Part shown: positions 7,133 to 15,468 of the stretch, in pieces | Layout: every line of letters begins with the position of its first letter | Position numbering within the stretch: position 1 is the stretch's first letter | From: an uncultured Ruminococcus sp. | GTDB lineage: Bacteria > Bacillota > Clostridia > Lachnospirales > Lachnospiraceae | Direction of reading: 5' to 3' | Assembly (NCBI GenBank): GCA_934359255.1 | Contig: CAKRLG010000011.1 | Span: 1 to 64,000, forward strand | DNA: 64,000 bases | Program-made: the position numbers and the translations under genes | The notes under the pieces: model-generated | Told to the model about the DNA's origin: nothing | What the model saw: the letters and a program-made list of their open reading frames with translations, nothing else | The model's database searches: none

Positions 7133-10100
7133 ATGAGCAGTGTAAGACGTGTTTATGTAGAAAAGAAACCTGATTTTGCGGTACAGGCAAAAGAATTAAA
7201 GCATGAGATCAGCAGCTACCTTGGAATTAAGACTGTGACAGCAGTTCATGTATATATTCGTTACGATGTGGAAAATATTTCAGAGGAAGTGTTCGAGAAA
7301 GCATGTACATGTGTATTCTCAGAGCCGCCGGTAGACGTACTGTATAAAGAGCAGATTCCGATGGCAGAAGGAGCAAGAGTTTTTTCCGTGGAATACCTGC
7401 CGGGTCAGTTTGACCAGAGAGCAGATTCTGCAGTACAGTGTGTACAGTTCCTGAAAGAAGATGAACAGCCGATCATCAAATCAGCAACCACATATGTGAT
7501 TGAAGGAAATGTCACTGACGAAGAATTCGAAGCAATCAAAAATCACTGCATCAACCCGGTGGATTCCCGTGAGACAGGGATGGTAAAACCGGAGACTCTG
7601 GTAACAAAATTTGAAGAACCGGAAGATGTTAAAATCTTTGATGGATTTATCGATATGGAAGAAGCCGCTCTGAAAGAACTGTATGCTTCTTTGAATCTGG
7701 CTATGACATTTAAGGATTTTCAGCATATCCAGAATTATTTTAAAAACGAAGAGAAAAGAAATCCATCCATGACAGAGATCCGTGTGCTGGATACTTACTG
7801 GTCCGATCACTGCCGTCATACTACTTTCTCCACAGAACTGAAAAATGTAACATTCAAAGATGGCGATTACAAAGAGCCGATCGTGAAAACTTATGAACAG
7901 TATCTGGCAGACAGAGAAGTTCTCTACAAAGGAAGAGATGACAAATTTATCTGCCTGATGGATCTGGCACTTCTGGCTATGAAAAAACTGAAATCCGAAG
8001 GAAAACTTCAGGATCAGGAAGAATCTGATGAGATCAATGCCTGCTCCATCGTAGTTCCGGTAGATGTAGACGGAAAAGAAGAAGAATGGCTCATCAACTT
8101 TAAAAATGAAACACACAACCATCCGACAGAGATTGAGCCTTTCGGTGGTGCTGCAACCTGTCTGGGTGGTGCGATCCGTGATCCGCTGTCAGGACGTACT
8201 TATGTATATCAGGCCATGCGTGTGACCGGTGCAGCAGATCCTACTGTTTCCGTAAAAGAGACTCTGAAAGGAAAACTGCCACAGAAGAAACTGGTTCGTG
8301 GTGCAGCTCATGGCTACAGCTCCTATGGTAACCAGATCGGTCTGGCTACCGGTTATGTAAAAGAAATCTATCATCCGAATTATGTGGCAAAACGTATGGA
8401 GATCGGTGCTGTTATGGGTGCTGCTCCGAGACGTGCAGTCAAGAGAGAGAATTCTGATCCGGGCGATATCATTATTCTGTTAGGTGGACGTACCGGCCGT
8501 GACGGTATCGGTGGTGCAACCGGTTCTTCCAAAGTGCATACAGAAGCTTCTATCGAAGTTTGTGGTGCAGAGGTACAGAAAGGTAATGCCCCGACAGAAC
8601 GTAAGATCCAGCGTATGTTCCGCAGAGAAGAAGTCAGCAAACTGATCAAAAAATGTAATGACTTTGGTGCAGGCGGTGTATCTGTAGCAATCGGAGAACT
8701 GGCACCGGGACTGCAGATCAATCTGGATAAAGTACCGAAAAAATATGCAGGTCTGGATGGCACAGAGATTGCTATTTCCGAGTCTCAGGAACGTATGGCT
8801 GTTGTTGTAGATCCGAAAGACGTTGATGAATTTATGAAATATGCCAACGAAGAAAACCTGGAAGCTGTTGTGGTAGCTGTTGTTACCGAAGAGCCACGTC
8901 TGGTACTGAACTGGAGAGGAAAAGAAGTTGTTAATATTTCCCGTGCTTTCCTGGATACCAACGGTGCGCATCAGGAGACAGAAGTTCTGGTAGATATTCC
9001 GAATAAAGAGGGAAATGTTCTGGAGCGTGAAGAAAAAGCGCCAGCAGATACAAAAGCAGCATGGCTGTCCATGCTGGCAGATCTGAATACCTGTTCTCAG
9101 AAGGGTCTGGTGGAGATGTTCGACGGATCCATCGGAGCAGGAAGTGTATTTATGCCATATGGTGGTAAATATCAGCTGACAGAGACACAGGCTATGGTTG
9201 CCAAAGTTCCGGTAATGAACGGAAAAACGGATACTGTAACTATGATGAGTTACGGATTTGATCCATATGTATCCAGCTGGAGCCCATATCATGGTGCAGT
9301 TTATGCAGTTGTAGAATCTATTGCACGTATCGTAGCAAACGGTGGAGACTACTCCAAGATCCGTTTCACCTTCCAGGAATACTTCCGTCGTATGACAGAG
9401 GATCCGGAGCGCTGGAGCCAGCCATTTGCAGCGCTGCTCGGTGCATATGCGGCACAGATGGGATTTGGCCTTCCATCTATCGGTGGAAAGGACAGTATGT
9501 CCGGAACCTTCAACGATATTGATGTTCCGCCGACACTGGTTTCCTTTGCGGTAGATGTGGCTAAGAAACAGGATGTTATCACACCGGAACTGAAAAAAGC
9601 AGGAAGCAAACTGGTATGGATCCGTCTGCCAAAAGACAGCTATGATCTGCCGGATTATGCAGCAACTATGGATCAGTACGGAAAACTGCATCAGGATATC
9701 CTGGATGGCAAAGTACTTTCCGCTTACGCACTGGATCGTCATGGTATCGCAGCAGCAGTCAGCAAGATGGCATTCGGTAATCAGCTGGGTGTGAAGATAG
9801 AACACAACCTGGACGAGAGAGATCTGTTTGCACCGGGATTTGGTGATATCATCTGCGAAGTACCGGCTGACAAAGTCGGAGAACTGTCTGTAACATATAC
9901 TGTTATCGGTGAAGTGACAGACGATGCGAAATTCACATACAAAGATGGAATGGAAATTTCCATGAAAGAAGCGCTGGATGCATGGACCGGAACTCTGGAG
10001 AAAGTCTTTAAGACCAAAGGAACCGATAACATGGAGAAAGTGGAAAGCCCGCTTTACAAAGCAGACAGCATCCATGTATGCAGACATAAAGTAGCACGCC

Positions 10101-10894
10101 CGACCGTATTTATCCCGGTATTCCCGGGTACGAACTGTGAGTACGACAGTGCGAAAGCATTTGAACGTGCCGGTGCGGACGTGATCACAAGAGTATTCAA
10201 GAATCTGACAGCAGAAGATATCCGTGATTCTGTAGCAATCTTCGAGGAAGCGATCAATCAGGCACAGATTATCATGTTCCCAGGTGGATTCTCCGCCGGT
10301 GATGAGCCGGATGGTTCCGCAAAATTCTTCGCAACTGCTTTCCAGAATGCAAAGATCAAAGAAGCTGTAACCAAACTGTTGAATGAGAGAGACGGTCTGG
10401 CACTTGGTATCTGTAACGGATTCCAGGCACTGATCAAACTGGGACTGGTTCCTTACGGCGAGATCGTGGGACAGACTGCGGATTCACCGACACTGACTTA
10501 CAACACCATCGGCAGACATATTTCTAAGATGGTTTACACCAAAGTAGTAACCAACAAATCCCCGTGGCTGGCACAGGCAGAACTTGGAAAAGTATATGTC
10601 AACCCGGCATCCCACGGAGAGGGCCGTTTCGTAGCGAATAAAGAGTGGATCGATAAACTTTTCGCAAACGGCCAGGTAGCCACCCAGTACTGTGATCTGA
10701 ACGGAAACGTATCCATGGATGAAGAATGGAACGTCAATGGTTCCTACGCAGCCATCGAAGGAATCACAAGTCCGGATGGCCGTGTACTTGGAAAGATGGC
10801 TCACAGCGAACGCCGCGGCGATGCTGTAGCTATGAACATTTACGGAGAACAGGATATCAAGATCTTCGAATCCGGTGTTGCATATTTTAAATAA
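7133..10894 (+). CDS. purL: phosphoribosylformylglycinamidine synthase, single chain
   Basis: Fourth step of purine synthesis: FGAR, glutamine and ATP give FGAM. At 1253 residues it is the long fused type, with the glutaminase (PurQ part) at the C-terminus. NHPTEIEPFGGAATCLGG near residue 330 and GGKDSMSGTF near 780 are synthetase signatures. The amidotransferase starts near residue 1000 (FPGTNCEYD), has its nucleophile in LGICNGFQ (Cys about 1094) and its His-Glu part in SHGEGRF (about 1160). The gene stands alone between a LysR gene and a terminator. Codon use is that of a highly expressed gene. Confidence 0.97.
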   Translation: MSSVRRVYVEKKPDFAVQAKELKHEISSYLGIKTVTAVHVYIRYDVENISEEVFEKACTCVFSEPPVDVLYKEQIPMAEGARVFSVEYLPGQFDQRADSAVQCVQFLKEDEQPIIKSATTYVIEGNVTDEEFEAIKNHCINPVDSRETGMVKPETLVTKFEEPEDVKIFDGFIDMEEAALKELYASLNLAMTFKDFQHIQNYFKNEEKRNPSMTEIRVLDTYWSDHCRHTTFSTELKNVTFKDGDYKEPIVKTYEQYLADREVLYKGRDDKFICLMDLALLAMKKLKSEGKLQDQEESDEINACSIVVPVDVDGKEEEWLINFKNETHNHPTEIEPFGGAATCLGGAIRDPLSGRTYVYQAMRVTGAADPTVSVKETLKGKLPQKKLVRGAAHGYSSYGNQIGLATGYVKEIYHPNYVAKRMEIGAVMGAAPRRAVKRENSDPGDIIILLGGRTGRDGIGGATGSSKVHTEASIEVCGAEVQKGNAPTERKIQRMFRREEVSKLIKKCNDFGAGGVSVAIGELAPGLQINLDKVPKKYAGLDGTEIAISESQERMAVVVDPKDVDEFMKYANEENLEAVVVAVVTEEPRLVLNWRGKEVVNISRAFLDTNGAHQETEVLVDIPNKEGNVLEREEKAPADTKAAWLSMLADLNTCSQKGLVEMFDGSIGAGSVFMPYGGKYQLTETQAMVAKVPVMNGKTDTVTMMSYGFDPYVSSWSPYHGAVYAVVESIARIVANGGDYSKIRFTFQEYFRRMTEDPERWSQPFAALLGAYAAQMGFGLPSIGGKDSMSGTFNDIDVPPTLVSFAVDVAKKQDVITPELKKAGSKLVWIRLPKDSYDLPDYAATMDQYGKLHQDILDGKVLSAYALDRHGIAAAVSKMAFGNQLGVKIEHNLDERDLFAPGFGDIICEVPADKVGELSVTYTVIGEVTDDAKFTYKDGMEISMKEALDAWTGTLEKVFKTKGTDNMEKVESPLYKADSIHVCRHKVARPTVFIPVFPGTNCEYDSAKAFERAGADVITRVFKNLTAEDIRDSVAIFEEAINQAQIIMFPGGFSAGDEPDGSAKFFATAFQNAKIKEAVTKLLNERDGLALGICNGFQALIKLGLVPYGEIVGQTADSPTLTYNTIGRHISKMVYTKVVTNKSPWLAQAELGKVYVNPASHGEGRFVANKEWIDKLFANGQVATQYCDLNGNVSMDEEWNVNGSYAAIEGITSPDGRVLGKMAHSERRGDAVAMNIYGEQDIKIFESGVAYFK

Positions 10895-10938
10895 GAAGAA
10901 ACTCATACAAACATTTTCCGAAAAGTAAATAAATCCAG

Positions 10939-10968
10939 AAAGACTGCTCCGAAAAGGGCAGTCTTTTT
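10939..10968 (+). terminator. intrinsic terminator of purL
   Basis: AAAGACTGC pairs with GCAGTCTTT, followed by TTTTT. Confidence 0.9.
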
Positions 10969-11042
10969 GTGTCCTGTGTTTGAGAAGAAAGAAAAAATTT
11001 GCTATACTATAAAAAAGATCAGAGAATGGAGAAAACAGGGAA

Positions 11043-11324
11043 ATGGACTTAAAAGTCAGGAAACATATTTATTTTTACGGTCGCGTTCAGGGCGTAGGTT
11101 TCCGGTATTATGCGGTGCAAAAGGCCGGGCAGCTGGGACTTGCCGGGTGGGTGAGAAACCGGTATGACGGGAGTGTGGAGATGGAAGTTGAGGGAGCGGA
11201 GACAGATATCGATCAACTGATCCTCTTTTTACAGAATCGGACATACATCTGGATCGAGGATATGAGGGTAAAATCCATGCCGTTAGAAGGGGAGTATGGA
11301 TTTTATGAGAGGGATGATATATGA
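11043..11324 (+). CDS. acyP: acylphosphatase
   Basis: A 93-residue acylphosphatase that hydrolyses carboxyl-phosphate bonds such as acetyl phosphate. The signature GRVQGVGFRYY (residues 13-23) carries the catalytic Arg, and GWVRNRYDGSVE holds the catalytic Asn. Length is normal for the family. A TATACT-type -10 box lies about 40 bases upstream. It shares the space between two terminators with the small gene at 11407 and may be co-transcribed with it. Confidence 0.95.
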   Translation: MDLKVRKHIYFYGRVQGVGFRYYAVQKAGQLGLAGWVRNRYDGSVEMEVEGAETDIDQLILFLQNRTYIWIEDMRVKSMPLEGEYGFYERDDI

Positions 11325-11406
11325 ATGAAGAAATCTGTGGACACATCTGTATTTTATGGTAAAATAAAAATAACTATTCAGTACACAGAATATGGAGGTA
11401 GAAACA

Positions 11407-11697
11407 ATGGGAGTACATTCAATTGACGCAGAAGATGATCAGTTTGCATACCGCTATGATACACAGCTTCTGATCGACAGAAGGGATGAAGATCTGGACG
11501 AGGATGCCATATCCGAATATATTACAGAGCATTACGAGGGTAACAGCCTGATTGTGGCAGGAGATGAAGATCTGGTGAAGATCCATTTTCATACCAATGA
11601 ACCATGGAAAGTGCTGGCTTACTGCAACACCATCGGTGAGATCTACGATATCGTCATCGAAGATATGATCCGCCAGGCGAACGGATTACAGGGCTAA
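11407..11697 (+). CDS. stand-alone FakA/dihydroxyacetone-kinase-like middle domain
   Basis: A 96-residue protein resembling the middle part of FakA (fatty acid kinase, formerly DAK2-like), the module with a Y-x-T(E)-type strand followed by GDEDLVKIHFHTNEPWKVL. In FakA the equivalent GDDxLVKVHVHTxxPG segment belongs to the domain that binds the FakB partner. The kinase Dak2 domain is missing, and no other fak gene is in the window. ATG 11407 is chosen because ATGGAGG lies just before it. It could bind a FakB/DegV protein or be a relic. Function unknown. Confidence 0.75.
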   Translation: MGVHSIDAEDDQFAYRYDTQLLIDRRDEDLDEDAISEYITEHYEGNSLIVAGDEDLVKIHFHTNEPWKVLAYCNTIGEIYDIVIEDMIRQANGLQG

Positions 11698-11710
11698 AAC
11701 TACATATGAG

Positions 11711-11749
11711 AGACTGCTTTACAGGATAACCTGGGAGCAGTCTTTTTTT
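11711..11749 (+). terminator. intrinsic terminator of the acyP/FakA-like unit
   Basis: AGACTGCT pairs with AGCAGTCT, followed by a T-run that ends where repeat R1 begins. Confidence 0.88.
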
Positions 11750-11806
11750 ACGCGAGCAACCAGCCAAAGTCTGTGCTTGCACGAGACCTTGGTGATTGCC
11801 GTGATA
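11750..11806 (+). repeat. terminator-trailing repeat R1
   Basis: First copy of a repeat of about 57 bp: ACGCGAG, AAC, CAAAGTC, GTGCTTGCAC, GAGACCTTG, TGCCG. It contains a hairpin, GCCAA/TTGGT outside and GTGC/GCAC inside. It begins directly after a terminator T-run. It forms an inverted pair with R2 (13319-13379) around the MATE gene; further copies are R3 and R4. Confidence 0.8.
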
Positions 11807-11814
11807 ATCAAAAA

Positions 11815-13155
11815 TTACGCGTTTCCTTTCTTAAGATACGGCACATGGAGATAACAGTAAACCAGCTGCGCAGTCATGAAACACCAGATCAGTGGTTCAC
11901 AGATGATGACACCCCAGTAACCCGTCACCGGGATGATAAACAGGGCGAAAATGATCTTTCCTGCACATTCGATAAAACTGGAAATCAGTGGTTTCGCTTT
12001 TTCGCCCAATGCCTGCAAAGAATTTCTCATATTGAAGAGGATACCGAGCACTGCATAGAACGGAGCGGTAAACCGCAGGTACAGGGCCGCGTTATCCAGA
12101 ATCACATCCTGCGTGGAGCCGAACAGTGTAACCAGATTTCGAGCGAAGAAAAAGAGAATGATCATCGCTGTAACACCCCAGCAGACGTCCATGATACAGC
12201 CAGTGCGTATACCCTTGCGGATCCGGTCTTTGTTTCCGGCACCACGGTTCTGGGAAACAAAGGTGGACATGGAAGCTCCGATGGTGCTGACCGGCATCAG
12301 ACAGAAGGAATTTAACTTTCTTGCCGTTGCATGGCAGGCGATATACACTTCGCCAAGACCGTTGATCGCACTCTGTAAGATAACTGTTCCGGAGGAAACC
12401 ACTGCGTTCATAAAGCCCATGGAAAGTCCCTGGGTGGTAAGCTCTCGATAAAGCTTTTTGCCGACCGCAAAATGCTGTCGTTCCGGAACCAGGATCGGTG
12501 TTTTCCGGATGATATAGATCAGACAGAGGATAACGGAAAATCCCTGTGCGATGACTGTGGCAACAGCAGCACCGCGGATACCCATCTGAAATCGTGTGAT
12601 AAATAAAAGATCCAGCAGGATGTTGGTCAGGGAAGAAATAATCAGGAAAACCAGCGGCATAAAGCTGTTTCCGATTCCCCGTAAAAGTCCTGCCAGCAGA
12701 TTGTAGGCAAACATGACACCGATAAAAGTCGTCAGGGTGGATACATAGGAATGTGATTCTGCCAGAAGATTTTCCGGCGTTTTCAAGGCACGCATCAGTG
12801 GATAAAGTCCCAGGGAAGAAGCGGTCATCAGGATGGCTGTCAGGATGAGCGCGATGATAATGGCTCCGGCAACAGTTTTTTTCAGCAGAGTTTTATCGCC
12901 CTGTCCGAAATAACGGGAGACAACGATGCTCAGTCCGTTTCCAACACCAAAGCAGAAGCCAAGCAACAGTTCATAGATTGAGGAAGAAGCGCCGATAGCG
13001 GCAAGAGAACTGTCACCAAGGAAGTTACCGACGATCATAATATCGATTGTATTGTATAGCTGCTGAAAAATGTTGGAAAATAAAATAGGAAGCGCAAAAA
13101 TCACCAGGGATTTTACAATGGGGTCTTTGGTCATATTAACCTGTAGATTAGGCAT
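11815..13155 (-). CDS. MATE-family multidrug/cation efflux transporter
   Basis: A 446-residue inner-membrane exporter with the twelve hydrophobic segments of the MATE (MatE/NorM-DinF) family, coupling export to a Na+ or H+ gradient. The N-terminal IFALPILFSNIFQQLYNTID and the mid-protein GFMNAVVSSGTVILQ are typical of the clostridial MATE group. ATG 13155 is chosen for AAAGGA eight bases before; a longer in-frame start at 13224 adds residues not seen in the family. The stop codon falls at the edge of R1, and R2 lies upstream, so inverted repeats bracket the gene. The substrate is unknown. Confidence 0.92.
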   Translation of the reverse strand: MPNLQVNMTKDPIVKSLVIFALPILFSNIFQQLYNTIDIMIVGNFLGDSSLAAIGASSSIYELLLGFCFGVGNGLSIVVSRYFGQGDKTLLKKTVAGAIIIALILTAILMTASSLGLYPLMRALKTPENLLAESHSYVSTLTTFIGVMFAYNLLAGLLRGIGNSFMPLVFLIISSLTNILLDLLFITRFQMGIRGAAVATVIAQGFSVILCLIYIIRKTPILVPERQHFAVGKKLYRELTTQGLSMGFMNAVVSSGTVILQSAINGLGEVYIACHATARKLNSFCLMPVSTIGASMSTFVSQNRGAGNKDRIRKGIRTGCIMDVCWGVTAMIILFFFARNLVTLFGSTQDVILDNAALYLRFTAPFYAVLGILFNMRNSLQALGEKAKPLISSFIECAGKIIFALFIIPVTGYWGVIICEPLIWCFMTAQLVYCYLHVPYLKKGNA

Positions 13156-13318
13156 GGCAGAAATTCCTTTCTCAAAAAAGATGAGCTTTGAAAAAACAGG
13201 TCGGTCATATAAGTGCATGCTCATAACGTATAAAAATTATATAGTGGGAGTTAACTGATTTACCGTATCAGTTTTGATATATATGTAACGAGATAAAATA
13301 CGCTTCGCGAATTTTACT

Positions 13319-13379
13319 CGTTATCGCGGCAGTCGTCAAGGTCTTGTGCAAGCACGGACTTTGACTCGTTACTCGCGTA
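13319..13379 (-). repeat. terminator-trailing repeat R2 (inverted relative to R1)
   Basis: Read on the minus strand it starts right after the tRNA-Met terminator T-run: ACGCGAGTAACGAG, TCAAAGTCC, GTGCTTGCAC, AAGACCTTGAC, TGCCGCGATAA. The outer hairpin pair is GTCAA/TTGAC where R3 has GCCAA/TTGGC, a compensatory change. Confidence 0.8.
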
Positions 13380-13408
13380 AAAAAAAGAAACGTTCGTGAC
13401 GTTTCTTT
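13377..13408 (-). terminator. intrinsic terminator of tRNA-Met
   Basis: Perfect 10 bp stem AAAGAAACGT/ACGTTTCTTT with a five-base loop; a run of eight T follows on the minus strand. Confidence 0.92.
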
Positions 13409-13412
13409 AAAG

Positions 13413-13486
13413 TAGCGAGAGGGGGATTCGAACCCTCGACACCACGGGTATGAACCGTGTGCTCTAGCCAACTGAGCTATCTCGCC
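13413..13486 (-). tRNA. tRNA-Met (anticodon CAT)
   Basis: A 74-base cloverleaf. Acceptor GGCGAGA/TCTCGCT with discriminator A, D-arm AGCTCAGTTGGCTAGAGC, anticodon stem CACGG/CCGTG with loop TTCATAC, and T-arm GAGGGTTCGAATCCCCC. The G1-U72 pair is usual for Firmicutes elongator tRNA-Met, so this is not the initiator. CCA is not encoded. Confidence 0.95.
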
Positions 13487-13521
13487 ATTTTTCGTGGTTG
13501 CCAACCGCAACCTGCTCTACG

Positions 13522-13550
13522 ATTATATAAAACTGCTATGAAAAAGTCAA
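13522..13550 (-). promoter_or_regulatory. promoter of tRNA-Met
   Basis: On the minus strand TTGACT (13545-13550), 17-base spacer, perfect TATAAT (13522-13527). The remaining 180 bases up to 13734 are AT-rich and show no gene. Confidence 0.85.
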
Positions 13551-13734
13551 GCACTTTTTTGAAAAAAATTAAAAAATTTCGAAAAGAGGAAAAATAACAA
13601 CGATTCGAAAGCGTATAAGGAATGGACAAGACAGTTCGAATAATGAAAGGTCTATAGACGAAAGTAAGGATGCACAAAAATCTGGTTGTTGCATAAAATA
13701 GCAGGAGAGAAATTTTCGGGAGAGAAATATCAAT

Positions 13735-14580
13735 ATGGGACGGGATCTGACCAAATGTCATCCACATTTACAGAAACTGGCGAAAGAACTGGTGGTTGCC
13801 TGTGAAAAACAGGGATGTCCGATCGGGATCGGAGAGTGTTTTCGGACGGTACAGGAACAAAACCGACTGTATGCTCAGGGAAGAACCAAGCCAGGTCCGG
13901 TGGTGACCAATGCACCGGGGAGTACCTACCGATCCATGCATCAGTGGGGAGTGGCTTTTGATGTCTATCGAAAGGACGGAAAAGGAGCATATAACGAGTC
14001 AGGAAATTATTTTCAGAGAGTCGGAGCGATCGGAAAATTGCTGGGGCTGGAATGGGGTGGAGACTGGAAATCTATTGTGGATAAACCACACTTTCAGCTG
14101 CCTGACTGGGGAAGCACCTCGGAAAGACTGCGAAAACAGTATGGAAATATCTATGCTTTTCAGGCAACCTGGCCGGACTCGGGTACATCGACCGAAAACT
14201 CCACATCTTCCGAAAAGGAGAAACCGTATATAGAAGTGAAGGCACTGACAGCAGACAGTACACAGAAAGAGTGGATTCTGGCACTGCAAATAGAACTGAT
14301 CCGGCAGGGCTATCAGCCGGGAGACATTGACGGGATTACCGGTTCGCGGACACTGAGTGGTTGTCCAACGGTTCGGAAAGGTGCGAAAGGAGAACTCACG
14401 CGGTGGATCCAGAAACGGCTGTCTCTCTATCTGAATGTGTGGAGCGAAGGAGGGCAGGCAGACGGAATTTTTGGAGAAAAGACCGAACAGAACATTCGAA
14501 ATTTACAAAAATCAAAGGGACTTACCGTAGATGGTATTGTCGGGAAAAAGACCTGGGATGCCCTGTTGCAAAGCAGGTGA
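13735..14580 (+). CDS. M15-type peptidoglycan peptidase with C-terminal PG-binding domain
   Basis: A 281-residue cell-wall peptidase of the CwlK/endolysin L-Ala-D-Glu peptidase kind. Zinc ligands are visible in SMHQWGVAFDVY (His and Asp, residues about 66-77) and DKPHFQL (His about 120). Residues about 200-280 form a peptidoglycan-binding_1 domain (QADGIFGEKTEQNIRNLQ, VDGIVGKKTWDAL). No signal peptide is seen, which is usual for phage endolysins released by a holin, yet no holin or other phage gene is near. The ribosome site is GGGAGAG, 11 bases off. It may be a domesticated lysin or a sporulation/lysis enzyme. Confidence 0.85.
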   Translation: MGRDLTKCHPHLQKLAKELVVACEKQGCPIGIGECFRTVQEQNRLYAQGRTKPGPVVTNAPGSTYRSMHQWGVAFDVYRKDGKGAYNESGNYFQRVGAIGKLLGLEWGGDWKSIVDKPHFQLPDWGSTSERLRKQYGNIYAFQATWPDSGTSTENSTSSEKEKPYIEVKALTADSTQKEWILALQIELIRQGYQPGDIDGITGSRTLSGCPTVRKGAKGELTRWIQKRLSLYLNVWSEGGQADGIFGEKTEQNIRNLQKSKGLTVDGIVGKKTWDALLQSR

Positions 14581-14712
14581 AAATAAGGTATTATGGCACT
14601 TAGATAATACGATTCTGATGTTCAGGTCATATAATTAAGGTGAAACGCATTCTTCGAAGCAGCGGGTATCTGAGGTTGTGAGAATATAGAAAAGAGAAAG
14701 AGAGGAACAGAA

Positions 14713-15195
14713 ATGATACGGGTAGGAATGGGATATGATGTACATAAACTGACGGAAGGACGGGACCTGATCCTTGGCGGTGTGAAGATACCCTGGGAGC
14801 TGGGACTTCTGGGACACTCGGATGCGGATGTGGTTGTTCATGCAATCATGGATGCTCTTCTCGGTGCAGCTGCGCTCCGGGATATCGGAAGACATTTTCC
14901 GGATACGGATCCGCAGTATAAAGGAATCTCAAGTATCCTGTTATTGCAGAAAGTGGGAGCTTTATTAAAAGAAAAGGGCTATCAGATTGTAAATATTGAT
15001 GCCACGATCATTGCACAGAAACCGAAGTTACTGCCTCACATCGATCAGATGATCAAAAATGTGGCAGATGCACTGGAGATTTCAGAAGACCAGGTCAATA
15101 TCAAAGCAACCACAGAAGAGGGACTTGGATTTACCGGTACACTGCAGGGCATTTCATCCCAGGCAATCTGCTGCATACAAACGGTACAGGATTGA
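14713..15195 (+). CDS. ispF: 2-C-methyl-D-erythritol 2,4-cyclodiphosphate synthase
   Basis: Fifth enzyme of the MEP isoprenoid pathway, forming MEcPP and releasing CMP. The 160 residues are the normal length. [11 protein letters not shown] at the start carries the zinc ligands Asp and His, and [20 protein letters not shown] the second His and the active-site Asp; [13 protein letters not shown] is the C-terminal signature. AGAGGAAC lies just before the ATG. It stands alone with its own terminator; the 130 bases upstream show no clear riboswitch. Confidence 0.97.
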   Translation: MIRVGMGYDVHKLTEGRDLILGGVKIPWELGLLGHSDADVVVHAIMDALLGAAALRDIGRHFPDTDPQYKGISSILLLQKVGALLKEKGYQIVNIDATIIAQKPKLLPHIDQMIKNVADALEISEDQVNIKATTEEGLGFTGTLQGISSQAICCIQTVQD

Positions 15196-15228
15196 CAAAA
15201 AATCAGGAATCGTATAAAATAAAACAGA

Positions 15229-15265
15229 CAAAGAGGTCACAGGTACTGTGGCCTTTCTTTTTTAT
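15229..15265 (+). terminator. intrinsic terminator of ispF
   Basis: GGTCACA/TGTGGCC within a longer AAAG/CTTT context, then a T-run. A promoter-like TTGACA (15192), 17 bases, TAAAAT overlaps the ispF stop just upstream, so a short terminated transcript is possible. From 15266 to 15468 only a possible TATAAT (15402-15407) without a good -35 is seen, as expected for an activator-dependent promoter. Confidence 0.75.
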
Positions 15266-15468
15266 AAGAAGAGTTGGAAAGAACATTTTACTTATGAAAA
15301 AAGAAGGGACTATTGGTTAATTATGCTGTTTTTTGGGATTCACAGGACAATTTTATGTGAAAACTGGACGATTCTATATAGCTTCTGTACGACAAAGAAG
15401 ATATAATTTTAGCAAAAGAAAGGAAAAGATTAACATAAAATTGTGGAAAAGAACGAAGGAGGAAAAAT

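Noticed and set aside
8480..10087. Long open frames opposite purL, DUF4091 and other strong genes
   Set aside because: They are antisense shadows without ribosome sites, with Cys/His/Phe-rich compositions, over clearly coding genes.
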